A stretch of DNA of 64,000 nt from Sphingopyxis sp. (GTDB taxonomy: Bacteria; Pseudomonadota; Alphaproteobacteria; Sphingomonadales; Sphingomonadaceae), in contig JASBSJ010000004.1 of NCBI GenBank assembly GCA_030148985.1, positions 62,001 to 126,000 on the forward strand, given 5' to 3'. The notes beneath the pieces were generated by a model. That model saw only the letters and a list, made by a program, of their open reading frames with translations, was not told the origin of the DNA and searched no databases. Positions 33,650 through 42,327 of the stretch are shown in pieces (position 1 is the first letter of the stretch; each line of letters starts with the position of its first letter). The position numbers and the translations under genes were made by a program.

Positions 33650-35494
33650 ATGGGTTTTCGCCGCGTCTGGACGGGCGCGCTGCTGATCGCGGCGGCGTCG
33701 CTCACGGCGTGCGGCGGTGCGTCCGATACGCCGCGCGGCGAATTGGAGGCGCGCCGCGCCGCGTTGAGCCAGGCGATCGCCGACGATCCGCAGGCGATCG
33801 CCGAGCGGGTGGCGCTCGCGCGCGTCGCGATCGCGCTGGGCGACGGGATTGGCGCCGAGGCGGCGGTGAAGCGCGCGCTCGCGGCGGGGGCGAATGACGC
33901 GGCGCTGCGCCCGCTGCTCGCGCGCGCTTATGCGTTGCAGGGCGACGGGCGGCGCGCGCTCACGGCGCTCGATGCGGGGCCGGTGATCCCCGAAATGCTG
34001 GGCGAAGCGGCGTGGGTCGCGGGCGACGTTCACCTTGCGAACGGCAACCTCGGGGCGGCGCGCGACGCCTATGACCGCGCGGTGCATGAGTTGCCGCGCA
34101 GTTCCGCGCTGTGGGTCGATGTCGCGCGCTTTCGCGATGCCAGCGCCGATATGCGCGGCGCACGCGATGCGGTCGATTATGCGATCGAACTCGACGCGGC
34201 GAACAGCGAAGCGCTGGCGTATAAGGCCAATCTGGTGCGGAGAGCCGAGGGGCTGACCGCGGCGCTGGCGTGGTACGACCGGGCGCTTGCCGCCGATCCC
34301 GACAATGCCGCGGCGCTGATCGACCAGGCGGCGACGCTTGGCGATCTTGGCCGCTATCGAGAGATGCTGGCGGCGCTGCGCCGTGCGGCGGTGCTCGTCC
34401 CGCGCGAGCCGCGCATCTATTATCTGCAGGCGGTGCTCGCGGCGCGCGCCGGAAACTACCTGCTGGCGCGCAGCCTGTTGCAACGCACGCGCGGCGCGCT
34501 CGATACCGAGCCGGGGTTCATGCTGCTCAGCGCAGTGGTCGAACTCGAGCTGGGCGGCGAAGCGGTCGCGGCGGCATGGGCCGAGCGGCTGCTTTCCGAC
34601 CAGCCGCATAATTTCACCGCGCGGCGCTTGCTGGCGGCGGCCGAATGGGCCGGGGGCGATGCCGAGGCGGCGTTGGCGGCGCTGCGCCCGCTCGTCGCGC
34701 GACCCGACGCTGACAGCTGGTCGCTGTTGCTCGCGGCGCGCGCGGCGGCCGAACAGGGGCGCGACATCGAATCGGCGGACTATCAGGCGCGCGCCGCGGC
34801 CTTGAGTCGCGGCGAGGCGGTGCCCTTTGCAGTCGATGCCGATTATGGCTTGCTGACGATGGCGGCGGATGCCGCGCCGCTCGATCCGGCCAAGGCGATC
34901 CCGGCGATTTCGGCCGATATGGCGCGCGGCAATGCGGCGCGGGCGATCGAGCGGGCGGCGCGGCTGCGCGATGCCAATCCGGGGGTGGCCGATGCGCATA
35001 TGCTGCTCGGCGATGCGGCGCTGGCGGGCGGGCGCTATGCGCTGGCGGTCGAGGCGTATCGCGCGGCGCGCGACCTCGACGCGGGGGAGCGCACGACCTT
35101 GCGGCTGGCGAATGCGCTCTACCGCGCGGGCGATGCGGCAGGGTCGGGCGCGGCGATCATGACGCTGCGCGACCGCCAGCCGTCGAGTATAGCCGCCGAC
35201 CGGGTTGCCGGGCATCTGGCGATGGAAATGGAGCGGTGGGACGCGGTAATCGTGCATTTCGGGCGCGTGCGGAGCCGGATCGGCGACCGCGATGTCGTGG
35301 TGCTACGCGAACTCGCACGCGCCTGGGCAGCGAAGGGTGACGATGCGCGCGCGCTGGTGCTGATCGACCGCGCCTATCGGTTGCAGCCGCTGAACGCGGG
35401 GATCATGGAGTTTTACGCGGCGCTGCTGGAGCGGCGCGGGAAGCGTCAGGCGGCGGCGGATTTGCGCGACAAGGCGGCGCAGATCGGGCGGTAG
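33650..35494 (+). CDS. prsT: PrsT-like TPR-repeat lipoprotein
   Basis: 614 residues. Its ATG follows the prsR stop directly (TGAATG). A lipobox LTAC (Cys21) makes it a lipoprotein. The rest is a long array of helical TPR-like repeats (for example AARDAYDRAVHELPRSSALWV, AALAWYDRALAADPDNAAAL, ALAVEAYRAARDLDAGERTTL), about 14 units covering nearly the whole protein. Length, lipobox and position fit the PEP-CTERM system TPR lipoprotein PrsT, proposed to act in polymer export or protein sorting. It is the last gene of the sugar transferase-prsK-prsR-prsT unit. No exosortase gene is in the window. Confidence 0.88.
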   Translation: MGFRRVWTGALLIAAASLTACGGASDTPRGELEARRAALSQAIADDPQAIAERVALARVAIALGDGIGAEAAVKRALAAGANDAALRPLLARAYALQGDGRRALTALDAGPVIPEMLGEAAWVAGDVHLANGNLGAARDAYDRAVHELPRSSALWVDVARFRDASADMRGARDAVDYAIELDAANSEALAYKANLVRRAEGLTAALAWYDRALAADPDNAAALIDQAATLGDLGRYREMLAALRRAAVLVPREPRIYYLQAVLAARAGNYLLARSLLQRTRGALDTEPGFMLLSAVVELELGGEAVAAAWAERLLSDQPHNFTARRLLAAAEWAGGDAEAALAALRPLVARPDADSWSLLLAARAAAEQGRDIESADYQARAAALSRGEAVPFAVDADYGLLTMAADAAPLDPAKAIPAISADMARGNAARAIERAARLRDANPGVADAHMLLGDAALAGGRYALAVEAYRAARDLDAGERTTLRLANALYRAGDAAGSGAAIMTLRDRQPSSIAADRVAGHLAMEMERWDAVIVHFGRVRSRIGDRDVVVLRELARAWAAKGDDARALVLIDRAYRLQPLNAGIMEFYAALLERRGKRQAAADLRDKAAQIGR

Positions 35495-35531
35495 GGGGTG
35501 TGGCTGGACGCGGCCGATTTCGGCCATTCAT

Positions 35532-35649
35532 CTCCCCTCCCGCTTGCGGGAGGGGTCGGGGGTGGGCATCGACGGTGCGATGGCCCACCCCGCTGCGACT
35601 AACGAACAAGTTCGTAAGTCTCGCTGCCCCTCCCGCTTGCGGGAGGGGA
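35532..35649. repeat. CTCCCGCTTGCGGGAG-type inverted repeat element, copy 1
   Basis: Opens with CCCCTCCCGCTTGCGGGAGG and GGGGGTGGGC, has an inner GAACAAGTTC palindrome, and closes with the same CCCCTCCCGCTTGCGGGAGG. A related copy lies at 60588-60706. It fills the gap between prsT and the convergent GntR gene; no gene is seen in 35495-35702. Confidence 0.8.
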
Positions 35650-35702
35650 CTCTAGCTCAACGGCTCAAGGACAGTTCCCCAACCCTAACCGGACAGAAAA
35701 CC

Positions 35703-36050
35703 TCAGGCCTCGGTCAAATCCAGCAAGGTGCGCGCATCCAGCCCGATGCGGCGCATCTGCTGTGCGACCGGGGGCCAGACGTTCGTCAGGAAATCGGTGC
35801 GCATCAGGTCGCGCAGGCGATCGGTCGCGCCGTCGGCGACGAACATGCCGACACCGCGCTTGACCGTGACCAGCCCCTCGTCCTGAAAGGTCTGATAGGC
35901 TTTGGCGACGGTGAGCGGGTTGGCGCCTTCGTCAGCGGCGAGGCTGCGCACCGAGGGCAGCATGTCGCCGTCGCGAAAGGTGCCGTCGAGGATCGCGTTG
36001 GCGATCACATCGCGCAGGCGCTGGTACACGGGTTTGGACTGATCGAGCAT
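35703..36050 (-). CDS. GntR-family regulator (YtrA-like, short)
   Basis: 115 residues. The winged-helix domain spans 10-75 (VYQRLRDVIANAILDGTFRDGDMLPSVRSLA, AKAYQTFQDEGLVTVKRGVGMFV, in parts). A short helical tail of about 40 residues follows (DRLRDLMRTDFL, QQMRRIGLD), with no large effector domain. That size marks the YtrA subfamily, which usually represses neighbouring ABC-transporter or membrane genes. None sits beside it here, so its target may be itself or the nitroreductase upstream. AATGCCA occurs twice just upstream (about 36059 and 36087) and could be its operator. Confidence 0.88.
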   Translation of the reverse strand: MLDQSKPVYQRLRDVIANAILDGTFRDGDMLPSVRSLAADEGANPLTVAKAYQTFQDEGLVTVKRGVGMFVADGATDRLRDLMRTDFLTNVWPPVAQQMRRIGLDARTLLDLTEA

Positions 36051-36121
36051 GGCGCCTTAATGCCATAAGACAGCAGCACAGTCAAATGCCACTTATTACG
36101 CCCGTTAACCGAATGGCGACA

Positions 36122-36712
36122 TTAAATGTCCCAGGCGCGAACAACCTCGTCATATTCGGGCCTTGGGCGTTCGGAGAGCGGGGCATTCGCGGTACCGAGG
36201 AAGAAATAGCCGACCACGCGATCGCCCTCACCCGCGCCGAACGCCGCGGCGACGTCGGGGCTGTAGGCGGCCCAGCCGGTGAGCCAGCTGCCGACGAAGC
36301 CGTGCGCGTGCGCGGCGTGGAGCAGGTTCATGCCGACCGCGCCCGCCGACATCTGTTGCTCCCACACCGGGATTTTGGCGCCCTTGATCGGCGTGGAGAG
36401 GAGGACGAGCAGGGTCGGCGCCTGATGCGCGAACTGGTCGAGCGCGGAAAGATCGAGGCCCGCGGCGCCGGGATTTTCCGTGACCCACGCGCGCTTGAGC
36501 AGCGCGGCGAAGGCGGCGCGCTGGTCGTCGGCAACGGTGACGATGCGCCAAGGCGTGAGCTTGCCATGGTCGGGGGTGCGCAGCGCGAGCTCGATGATGG
36601 CGCGGAGTTGCGCGGCGTCGGGGCCCGGCGCCGCCATGTCGCGCGCCTTGCCCGAACGGCGGGTGGCAAGATGGGCGAGGAGCGAGGAGGTGTCGTTGAA
36701 CATGGCCGCCAT
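36122..36712 (-). CDS. Nitroreductase-family flavoprotein (YdjA-like)
   Basis: 196 residues, the short single-domain size of the YdjA group. Visible features: TRRSGKARDMAAPGP (FMN phosphate region), LALRTPDHGKLTPWRIVTV, SAGAVGMNLLHAAHAHGFVGSWLTGW (dimer and flavin region) and RVVGYFFLGT near the end, followed by RPRPEYDEVV. Such proteins bind FMN as dimers and reduce nitro compounds or quinones with NAD(P)H; the natural substrate is unknown. The start could be the ATG at 36712 or that at 36703; neither has a clear ribosome site. It lies 71 bp upstream of the GntR gene on the same strand and may be read into it. Confidence 0.88.
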   Translation of the reverse strand: MAAMFNDTSSLLAHLATRRSGKARDMAAPGPDAAQLRAIIELALRTPDHGKLTPWRIVTVADDQRAAFAALLKRAWVTENPGAAGLDLSALDQFAHQAPTLLVLLSTPIKGAKIPVWEQQMSAGAVGMNLLHAAHAHGFVGSWLTGWAAYSPDVAAAFGAGEGDRVVGYFFLGTANAPLSERPRPEYDEVVRAWDI

Positions 36713-36887
36713 GTGGCCATTTGCGCGGCCGTGCGCAAGTGTTGCGAACGGCTCGCAACAAAATCCGGCCCGATCGCGATGGTTACGTGCGCAATTAGAT
36801 TCTTCCCATACGCAATTTTCGCGCTAGGTTGCCCCATTCGCGCGGCGGGGAGCCGCGCCCACGATAATCGGGAAAAGGGACGCTTTG

Positions 36888-38510
36888 ATGAAAGACATGA
36901 GCCTCTGGCAAGAGGGCGACTGGATCGCGGCCATCGCGCTGGTCGTATTGGCGGGTTTCTTGAGCATCGGCGCGCTGATCGCCACCAGCCGGAAACCCGA
37001 GTTCGCAGGCCATCCCAAGGGCCTCTACATGCTCTTTTTCGCCGAAATGTGGGAGCGTTTCTCCTATTACGGCATGCGCGCCATCCTGATTTTCTATCTG
37101 ACGCAGCACTGGCTGTTCAGCGACAGCAAGTCGAGCCTGATTTATGGCGCCTATACCAGCCTCGTCTATATCACCCCGGTGCTCGGCGGCTATCTGGCCG
37201 ACCGTTATCTGGGGCAGCGCAAGGCGGTCCTGTTCGGCGGCCTGCTGCTGGCCGCGGGGCACAGCCTGATGGCGGTCGAGGGCGTCGGCGGGCAGGATGA
37301 CCCGACGATCAACGTCTTCTGGGCCGCGCTCGCCTTCATCATCGTCGGATCGGGCTTTTTGAAAGCCAATATTTCGGTGATGGTCGGACAGCTTTACAAG
37401 CTGACCGATACGCGCCGCGACGGCGCCTATACGATCTTTTACATGGGCATCAACGTCGGCGCGGCGCTCGGTACGATCCTCGTTGCCTATCTCGGCCAGA
37501 CGATCGGCTGGGGCTTTGGCTTTGGCCTTGCGGGCATCGGGATGCTCGCCGGTCTGGTCGTGTTCGTGCTGGGCAAGGGCGTGCTGAACGGTGCGGGCGA
37601 AGCGCCGGCGCCGCTCGCCCGGTCGCGCGAAATGACGATTTATGCGATCGGCTTTGCCTCGGTCGCGGTGATCTGGGCGCTGGTGCAATATCAGGACGTG
37701 ATCCAGACGTTGCTCGCCGTCTCGGGCGTCGCGCTGCTCGGCTATGTCCTTTACGAGAGTTTTAAACTGGAAAAGGAACCGCGCGAGCGCATGTTCGCGA
37801 TCCTGTTCCTCATCAGCCTCAATCCATTGTTCTGGGGCCTGTTCGAGCAGGCGGGCGGGTCGATGAACCTGTTCACCGATCGTTTCGTCGATCGCAGCGG
37901 CGTGCCTGCCGGCATCTTCCAGTCGATCAACCCGATCATCATCATCCTGGTCGCGCCGATCTTTGCCGCGCTCTGGGTGTGGCTGGGCAAGCGCGGCGCC
38001 GAGCCGTCGGCGCCGGCCAAGTTCGGCCTGGCGCTTGCGCAGATGGGATTGGCCAACCTCGTCCTGGTGTGGGGCGCCGAGGCTTATGGCGTCGCGGCGA
38101 TGACGCCGGTGATCCTGGTGTTTGCCTATTATTTCTTCGCGACGACGGGCGAGCTCTGCCTCAGCCCGGTGGGTCTCAGCGCGATGAACCGGCTGGCGCC
38201 GAGCTTCCTTGCGTCGCTCATCATGGGCGCATGGTTCTATATGACCGCGGTCGGCAATTTCGTGGCGGGCAAGATCGGCGAAGCGACCGGCGGCCATGAT
38301 GGGCAGATGACCAAGCAAGGCCTGCTCGACATCTATGAGCTGTTCGGCTGGATCGCGATCGGCGCGGCGGTGGCGGTGCTGCTGGTCAGCCCGATCGTCA
38401 AGCGCTGGATGCACCTCGACACGCTGCGCGACCGCGAGGACGGGCTGGCGGGCGTCGGCGAGGCCGAGGCACAAGCGGCGGGTGTTCATCCCGAACCCAA
38501 GGGGGCGTAA
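36888..38510 (+). CDS. POT/PTR2-family proton-coupled peptide transporter
   Basis: 540 residues with about 12-14 TM helices. The family signature ExxERFxYYG is present as EMWERFSYYGMRAIL near residue 54, and the second motif is FYMGINVGAALG near 185. A large mid-protein block of extra helices and FWGLFEQAGGSMNLF near 325 (PTR2 motif) are typical of bacterial di/tripeptide:H+ symporters. The ATG at 36888 is preferred over the TTG at 36885 because AAGGGA sits 7 bases before it. The gene is 4 bp upstream of an amidohydrolase lipoprotein, and the three genes to 41375 look like one peptide or amide uptake and breakdown unit. Confidence 0.93.
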   Translation: MKDMSLWQEGDWIAAIALVVLAGFLSIGALIATSRKPEFAGHPKGLYMLFFAEMWERFSYYGMRAILIFYLTQHWLFSDSKSSLIYGAYTSLVYITPVLGGYLADRYLGQRKAVLFGGLLLAAGHSLMAVEGVGGQDDPTINVFWAALAFIIVGSGFLKANISVMVGQLYKLTDTRRDGAYTIFYMGINVGAALGTILVAYLGQTIGWGFGFGLAGIGMLAGLVVFVLGKGVLNGAGEAPAPLARSREMTIYAIGFASVAVIWALVQYQDVIQTLLAVSGVALLGYVLYESFKLEKEPRERMFAILFLISLNPLFWGLFEQAGGSMNLFTDRFVDRSGVPAGIFQSINPIIIILVAPIFAALWVWLGKRGAEPSAPAKFGLALAQMGLANLVLVWGAEAYGVAAMTPVILVFAYYFFATTGELCLSPVGLSAMNRLAPSFLASLIMGAWFYMTAVGNFVAGKIGEATGGHDGQMTKQGLLDIYELFGWIAIGAAVAVLLVSPIVKRWMHLDTLRDREDGLAGVGEAEAQAAGVHPEPKGA

Positions 38511-38514
38511 TTCG

Positions 38515-39927
38515 ATGAAAAACGGTATGAAAGGCAGCCTGCTGGCTGCGGTGTCGCTGGCGCTTGTCGGCTGTGCGGCGACGGGCGGCAGTGCGGCGTC
38601 GGCGGGCGACAAGCCCGCCGCGAGCGCGGAGAAGCCGGCGAAGTTCGACAAAAACCCCTATCCGTCGACCTACGCCCCCTATGCGGGGCGGCCGACGGCC
38701 GTGCGCGGGGTGACGATCTTTGATGGCGAAGGCGGGCGGATCGACAATGGCGTCGTGCTGTTCGCGGGCGGCAAGGTCGAGGCGGTCGGCGGCGCCGACA
38801 CCGCGGTTCCGGCGGGTTACGATGTGATCGACGGCACCGGCAAGGTGCTGACGCCCGGCATCATCGACATTCACAGCCACCTCGGCGACTATCCCTCGCC
38901 CAGCGTCGATGCGCACGACGACGGCAATGAGGCGACGTCGCCGACGACACCCGAAGTCTGGTCCGAACATAGCGTCTGGCCGCAGGATCCGGGGTTCAGC
39001 CGGGCGCTGGCGAATGGCGGCGTGACGAGCTTGCAGATTCTGCCCGGCAGCGCGAACCTGATGGGCGGGCGCTCGATCACGCTCAAAAATGTGCCGTCGC
39101 GCACGGTGCAGGGGATGAAGTTCCCCGATGCGCCCTATGGCCTGAAAATGGCGTGCGGCGAGAATCCGAAGCGCGTCTATGGCGGCAAGGGGCGGATGCC
39201 CTCGACCCGCATGGGCAATTTCGCGGTCAATCGCCAGACCTGGGCGAAGGCGGCGGTCTATAAAAAGAAGATGGACGAGGGCAAGGCGGTCGACCGCGAC
39301 CTGGCGATGGAAACGCTCGCGGGGGTGCTGGCGGGCGAAATCCTGATCCACAATCACTGCTACCGCGCCGACGAAATGGCGCTGGTGATCGATATGTCGA
39401 AGGAGTTCGGCTATAAGGTATCGACCTTTCACCACGCGGTCGAAAGCTACAAGATCGCCGATATGCTCGCGAAAGAGGGCATTTGTTCGGCGATGTGGGC
39501 CGACTGGTGGGGCTTCAAGATGGAAGCCTATGACAGCGTTAACGAGAATGTCCCGCTGGTCCACAATGCGGGGGCGTGCGCGATCGTCCATTCGGACGAC
39601 GCGAACCAGATCCAGCGGCTGAACCAGGAAGCGGCGAAGGCGCTCAAAGCCGGGCGCCGCATGGGCATCGACGTCAGCGACGCGGTGGCGTGGCGCTGGC
39701 TGTCGTATAATCCCGCCAAGGCGCTGGGCATCGCCGAGCAGACGGGCAGCCTGAAGGCAGGCAAGATGGCCGACGTCGTGCTGTGGAACGGCAATCCGTT
39801 CAGCGCCTATACGCGGCCTGAAAAGGTCTGGATCGATGGCGCGCTGATGTTCGACGCGATGGATCCGAAACGGCGCCCGGTGAGCGATTTCGAGCTGGGG
39901 CAGCCCGGTGAAGGAGATGTGAAATGA
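38515..39927 (+). CDS. Metal-dependent amidohydrolase, lipoprotein
   Basis: 470 residues, lipobox LVGC (Cys19), so anchored in the envelope. The amidohydrolase fold begins with GVTIFDGEGGRIDNGVVLF and VLTPGIIDIHSHLGD, holding the metal-binding H-x-H. Other ligands are visible: EILIHNHC, STFHHAVESY and IVHSDDANQ (catalytic Asp). The C-terminal composite-domain strands GSLKAGKMADVVLWNGNPFS complete the imidazolonepropionase-like family. It probably hydrolyses a small amide or dipeptide in the periplasm. The 4-bp gap to the peptide transporter and the 4-bp overlap with the following amidohydrolase-like gene point to one operon. Confidence 0.9.
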   Translation: MKNGMKGSLLAAVSLALVGCAATGGSAASAGDKPAASAEKPAKFDKNPYPSTYAPYAGRPTAVRGVTIFDGEGGRIDNGVVLFAGGKVEAVGGADTAVPAGYDVIDGTGKVLTPGIIDIHSHLGDYPSPSVDAHDDGNEATSPTTPEVWSEHSVWPQDPGFSRALANGGVTSLQILPGSANLMGGRSITLKNVPSRTVQGMKFPDAPYGLKMACGENPKRVYGGKGRMPSTRMGNFAVNRQTWAKAAVYKKKMDEGKAVDRDLAMETLAGVLAGEILIHNHCYRADEMALVIDMSKEFGYKVSTFHHAVESYKIADMLAKEGICSAMWADWWGFKMEAYDSVNENVPLVHNAGACAIVHSDDANQIQRLNQEAAKALKAGRRMGIDVSDAVAWRWLSYNPAKALGIAEQTGSLKAGKMADVVLWNGNPFSAYTRPEKVWIDGALMFDAMDPKRRPVSDFELGQPGEGDVK

Positions 39928-41375
39928 GCCGTATCGCCAGCATCATTTCCTTCGTGTCTCGTGCCCCTGCGAAGGCAGGGGCCCATCATCGGGTCTGTCG
40001 ATATTCAGCGAATGGCAGTGAACGGGCGAGAGGTCAGGAGATGGGCCCCTGCCTTCGCAGGGGCACAGCGCTAACCGGATTGGGTGGCGCACTGGTTGCG
40101 GCCCTGGCTTTGGCTGCACCCGTCACTGCGCAGGACATCGCCATCACGAATGCGAGGCTTGTCATCGGCGACGGCAGCGCGCCGATCGACGGCGGCACCG
40201 TCGTTGTGCGCGGCGGCAAGGTCGTCGCGGCGGGCGCCGGGGTTGCGGTGCCCGCGGGCATCGAGCGTGTCGATGCCGAGGGGCGTTACGTGACGCCGGG
40301 CATCGTCGCGGCGTTCAGCCGCGTCGGGCTGACCGAGGTCGATGCCGTCAGCGGCACCAACGACCGTTCGGCGCCGCGCACCCGCTTTTCGGCGGGGCTC
40401 GACATTGCGCCTGCCTTGAACCCGATGGGATCGCCCGTCGCGGTCAACCGCGCGTCGGGCGTGACGCGCGCGATCGTCGCGCCGGGCGGCAGCAGCAATT
40501 TGTTCGCCGGGCAGGGCGCGGTCGTCGACCTGGCCGACGATATGGACATGGTCACCAAGCCGCGGGCGCTGCAATTTGTGGCGTTTGGCGAGGCGGGATC
40601 GGCGAAGGCGGGGGGCAGCCGCGCCGCGACCTTCCTGTTGTTCCGCGAACAATTGCTGGCGGCGCGCAGCTATGCCCGCAACCCCGCGGCGCTCGCCGAA
40701 TGGGGCAATGACGCGATGCTCCAGCGCGCCGATGCCGAAGCGCTGGTGCGCGTGATCGACGGCACGACGCCGCTGTTCGTGCGCGTCGACCGCGCCGCCG
40801 ACATCGTCAATGTGCTGAAGCTGAAAGGCGAGTTCCCGGCGATGAAGCTGGTGCTCGTCGGCGCCACCGACGGCTGGCTCGTCGCGCGCGAGATTGCGGC
40901 GGCGAAAGTGCCGGTGCTCGTCTCGCCGCTCAGCGACCTGCCCGACAGTTTTGAACGGCTGGCGGCGACGCAATCGAACGCCGGGCGGCTGAAGGCTGCG
41001 GGGGTCGATGTGTCGGTCGGGGTGTTCGACGACGATGACGCGCACAAGATGGGTTATGCGACGCAATATGCGGGCAACCTCGTCGGGCTGGCGCGCGTCC
41101 CCGGCGCAAGCGGGATGACGTGGGATCAGGCCTTTGCCTCGATCAGCAGCGCGCCCGCGCGCGCGGTGGGCATGGACGGCAGCATCGGATCGCTGCGCCC
41201 CGGCCGCGCCGGCGATGTCGTGATCTGGGACAATGACCCGCTGGAACTTGGCAGCCGCCCGACCGCGATCTGGATCGACGGCAAGGCGCAGTCGCTGACG
41301 ACGCGGCAGGACCGTTTGCGCGATCGTTATGCGACGCCGCAGGAGGGCGCGCTGCCGAAAGCCTACGACCGGTAG
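39924..41375 (+). CDS. Amidohydrolase-like protein lacking metal ligands; repeat inserted near the start
   Basis: Up to 483 residues, overlapping the previous gene by ATGA. It is paralogous to that amidohydrolase in layout, with the opening strand VVVRGGKVVAAGAGVAVPAG and the closing GSLRPGRAGDVVIWDNDPLE. The metal motif D-x-H-x-H is replaced by AAFSR in YVTPGIVAAFSRVG, and the other His ligand positions read LFVRVD and LVLVGATDG, so it cannot bind the usual metals. Codons 13-48 come from a 106-bp repeat (39961-40066) that keeps the frame. Downstream lies a hydrophobic signal-like stretch, TALTGLGGALVAALALAAPVTAQD. An ATG inside the repeat (40041) would give a neat signal peptide beginning MGPCLRRG and may be the real start. 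It is probably a periplasmic non-catalytic partner. Confidence 0.82.
   Translation: MSRIASIISFVSRAPAKAGAHHRVCRYSANGSERARGQEMGPCLRRGTALTGLGGALVAALALAAPVTAQDIAITNARLVIGDGSAPIDGGTVVVRGGKVVAAGAGVAVPAGIERVDAEGRYVTPGIVAAFSRVGLTEVDAVSGTNDRSAPRTRFSAGLDIAPALNPMGSPVAVNRASGVTRAIVAPGGSSNLFAGQGAVVDLADDMDMVTKPRALQFVAFGEAGSAKAGGSRAATFLLFREQLLAARSYARNPAALAEWGNDAMLQRADAEALVRVIDGTTPLFVRVDRAADIVNVLKLKGEFPAMKLVLVGATDGWLVAREIAAAKVPVLVSPLSDLPDSFERLAATQSNAGRLKAAGVDVSVGVFDDDDAHKMGYATQYAGNLVGLARVPGASGMTWDQAFASISSAPARAVGMDGSIGSLRPGRAGDVVIWDNDPLELGSRPTAIWIDGKAQSLTTRQDRLRDRYATPQEGALPKAYDR
39961..40066. repeat. 106-bp inverted-repeat element, copy 2, inside a coding region
   Basis: The arms 39961-39986 and 40041-40066 are perfect 26-base reverse complements, with a 54-base spacer. 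Span and arms match the copy at 581-686. It reads without stop in the frame of the amidohydrolase-like gene, encoding RAPAKAGAHH at one end and MGPCLRRGT at the other. Confidence 0.88.
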
Positions 41376-41385
41376 GTGTTGATTT

Positions 41386-41463
41386 CGTCATCCCGGCGAA
41401 GGCCGGGATCTCGCCCTCGCGTTCTCAGGCAGCGGCGAGATCCCCGCCTTCGCGGGGATGACG
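41386..41463. repeat. 78-bp inverted-repeat element (CGTCATCCCGGCGAAGG family), copy 1
   Basis: The left arm begins CGTCATCCCGGCGAAGGCCG and the right arm ends CGCGGGGATGACG, its near reverse complement. Copies of exactly 78 bp also lie at 52174, 53415, 59789 and 63486. The remainder of the 41376-41618 gap shows no gene. Confidence 0.85.
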
Positions 41464-41618
41464 GGCGTAAATGGTGATCGATGCGATCGGGAACATGATC
41501 AAATGTTGACGATGTTATCTTTGCGGTCCAGGATGTTGTCACTGCAAACATCGCGACTCGCCTGAGCGGTCATCGGGCCGGGACGCGAACGGATTGACGA
41601 CCAACAAGGGTGTCCGCC

Positions 41619-42320
41619 ATGCAACCGATGTCGCTGTTGATTACCACCTGCGTCCTGTTCGTCGGCACGCATCTGTTGCTGTCGCACCCGCTGCGTACCG
41701 GGCTGGCGAGCCGGCTGGGCGAGCGCGGATTCCAGATTGTCTATTCGATCGTTGCGATCGCGACCTTCATCCTGGTGGTGCAGGCGTGGCGCGGGATACC
41801 GCCCGAGCCGCCGCTGTGGGCGGTCGGCGACGGCCTGTGGATATTCGCGTCACTGATCGTCCTGTTCGCGAGCATATTGTTTATGGGGTCGCTGGTCGGC
41901 AATCCCGCGTTGGCGGCGCCGGGGGCCGAGAAGGCCGCCGCCGCCGCGCCGCGCGGGGTGTTCGCGATCACGCGGCACCCGATGATGTGGGGCTTTGCCT
42001 TGTGGGCACTGGCGCATGTCATGGTGATGCCGACTCCCGGGCAGATTGTGCTGTCGGCGACGATCGCCTTCCTCGCGCTCGCCGGATCGGCGGGACAGGA
42101 TGTCAAGAAAGCGCGGCTGATGGGCGACGCCTGGCGCGGCTGGGCGGCGCGGACGAGCTTCGTTCCTTTTGCGGGGCAGGTCGGCGGTGCGGCGCCGTGG
42201 AGCGACGCGATCCCGCGGCCGCATGCGCTGCTCGGCGGGATTGTCGTTTGGCTCGCCGCAACCTGGGCGCATGGGGCGTTGGGCTATATGGTTGCGGGGA
42301 TATGGCGCTGGACTGGATAG
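41619..42320 (+). CDS. NnrU-family membrane protein
   Basis: 233 residues with about six TM helices. It matches the NnrU family (PF07298): HPLRTGLASRLGERGFQIVYSIVA near the start, ITRHPMMWGFALWALAHV in the middle (the conserved HPxxWG also seen in isoprenylcysteine methyltransferase-like folds) and GDAWRGWAARTSFVPF. NnrU was named from nitrate/nitrite respiration clusters, but no denitrification genes are near here, and its biochemical role is unknown. The ATG at 41619 is used, with AAGGGTG 7 bases upstream, rather than the GTG three codons earlier. Confidence 0.88.
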   Translation: MQPMSLLITTCVLFVGTHLLLSHPLRTGLASRLGERGFQIVYSIVAIATFILVVQAWRGIPPEPPLWAVGDGLWIFASLIVLFASILFMGSLVGNPALAAPGAEKAAAAAPRGVFAITRHPMMWGFALWALAHVMVMPTPGQIVLSATIAFLALAGSAGQDVKKARLMGDAWRGWAARTSFVPFAGQVGGAAPWSDAIPRPHALLGGIVVWLAATWAHGALGYMVAGIWRWTG

Positions 42321-42327
42321 CGGCGGC

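Noticed and set aside
31874-35257. A 1127-residue open frame on the minus strand opposite prsK, prsR and prsT
   Set aside because: It is antisense to three genes with clear motifs; the translation is Arg/His/Gln-rich with no domain. Such frames are common in GC-rich DNA.
35532-35649. A CRISPR array in the repeat-rich gaps
   Set aside because: The repeats are inverted, few and unevenly spaced, with no unique spacers of constant size and no cas genes.
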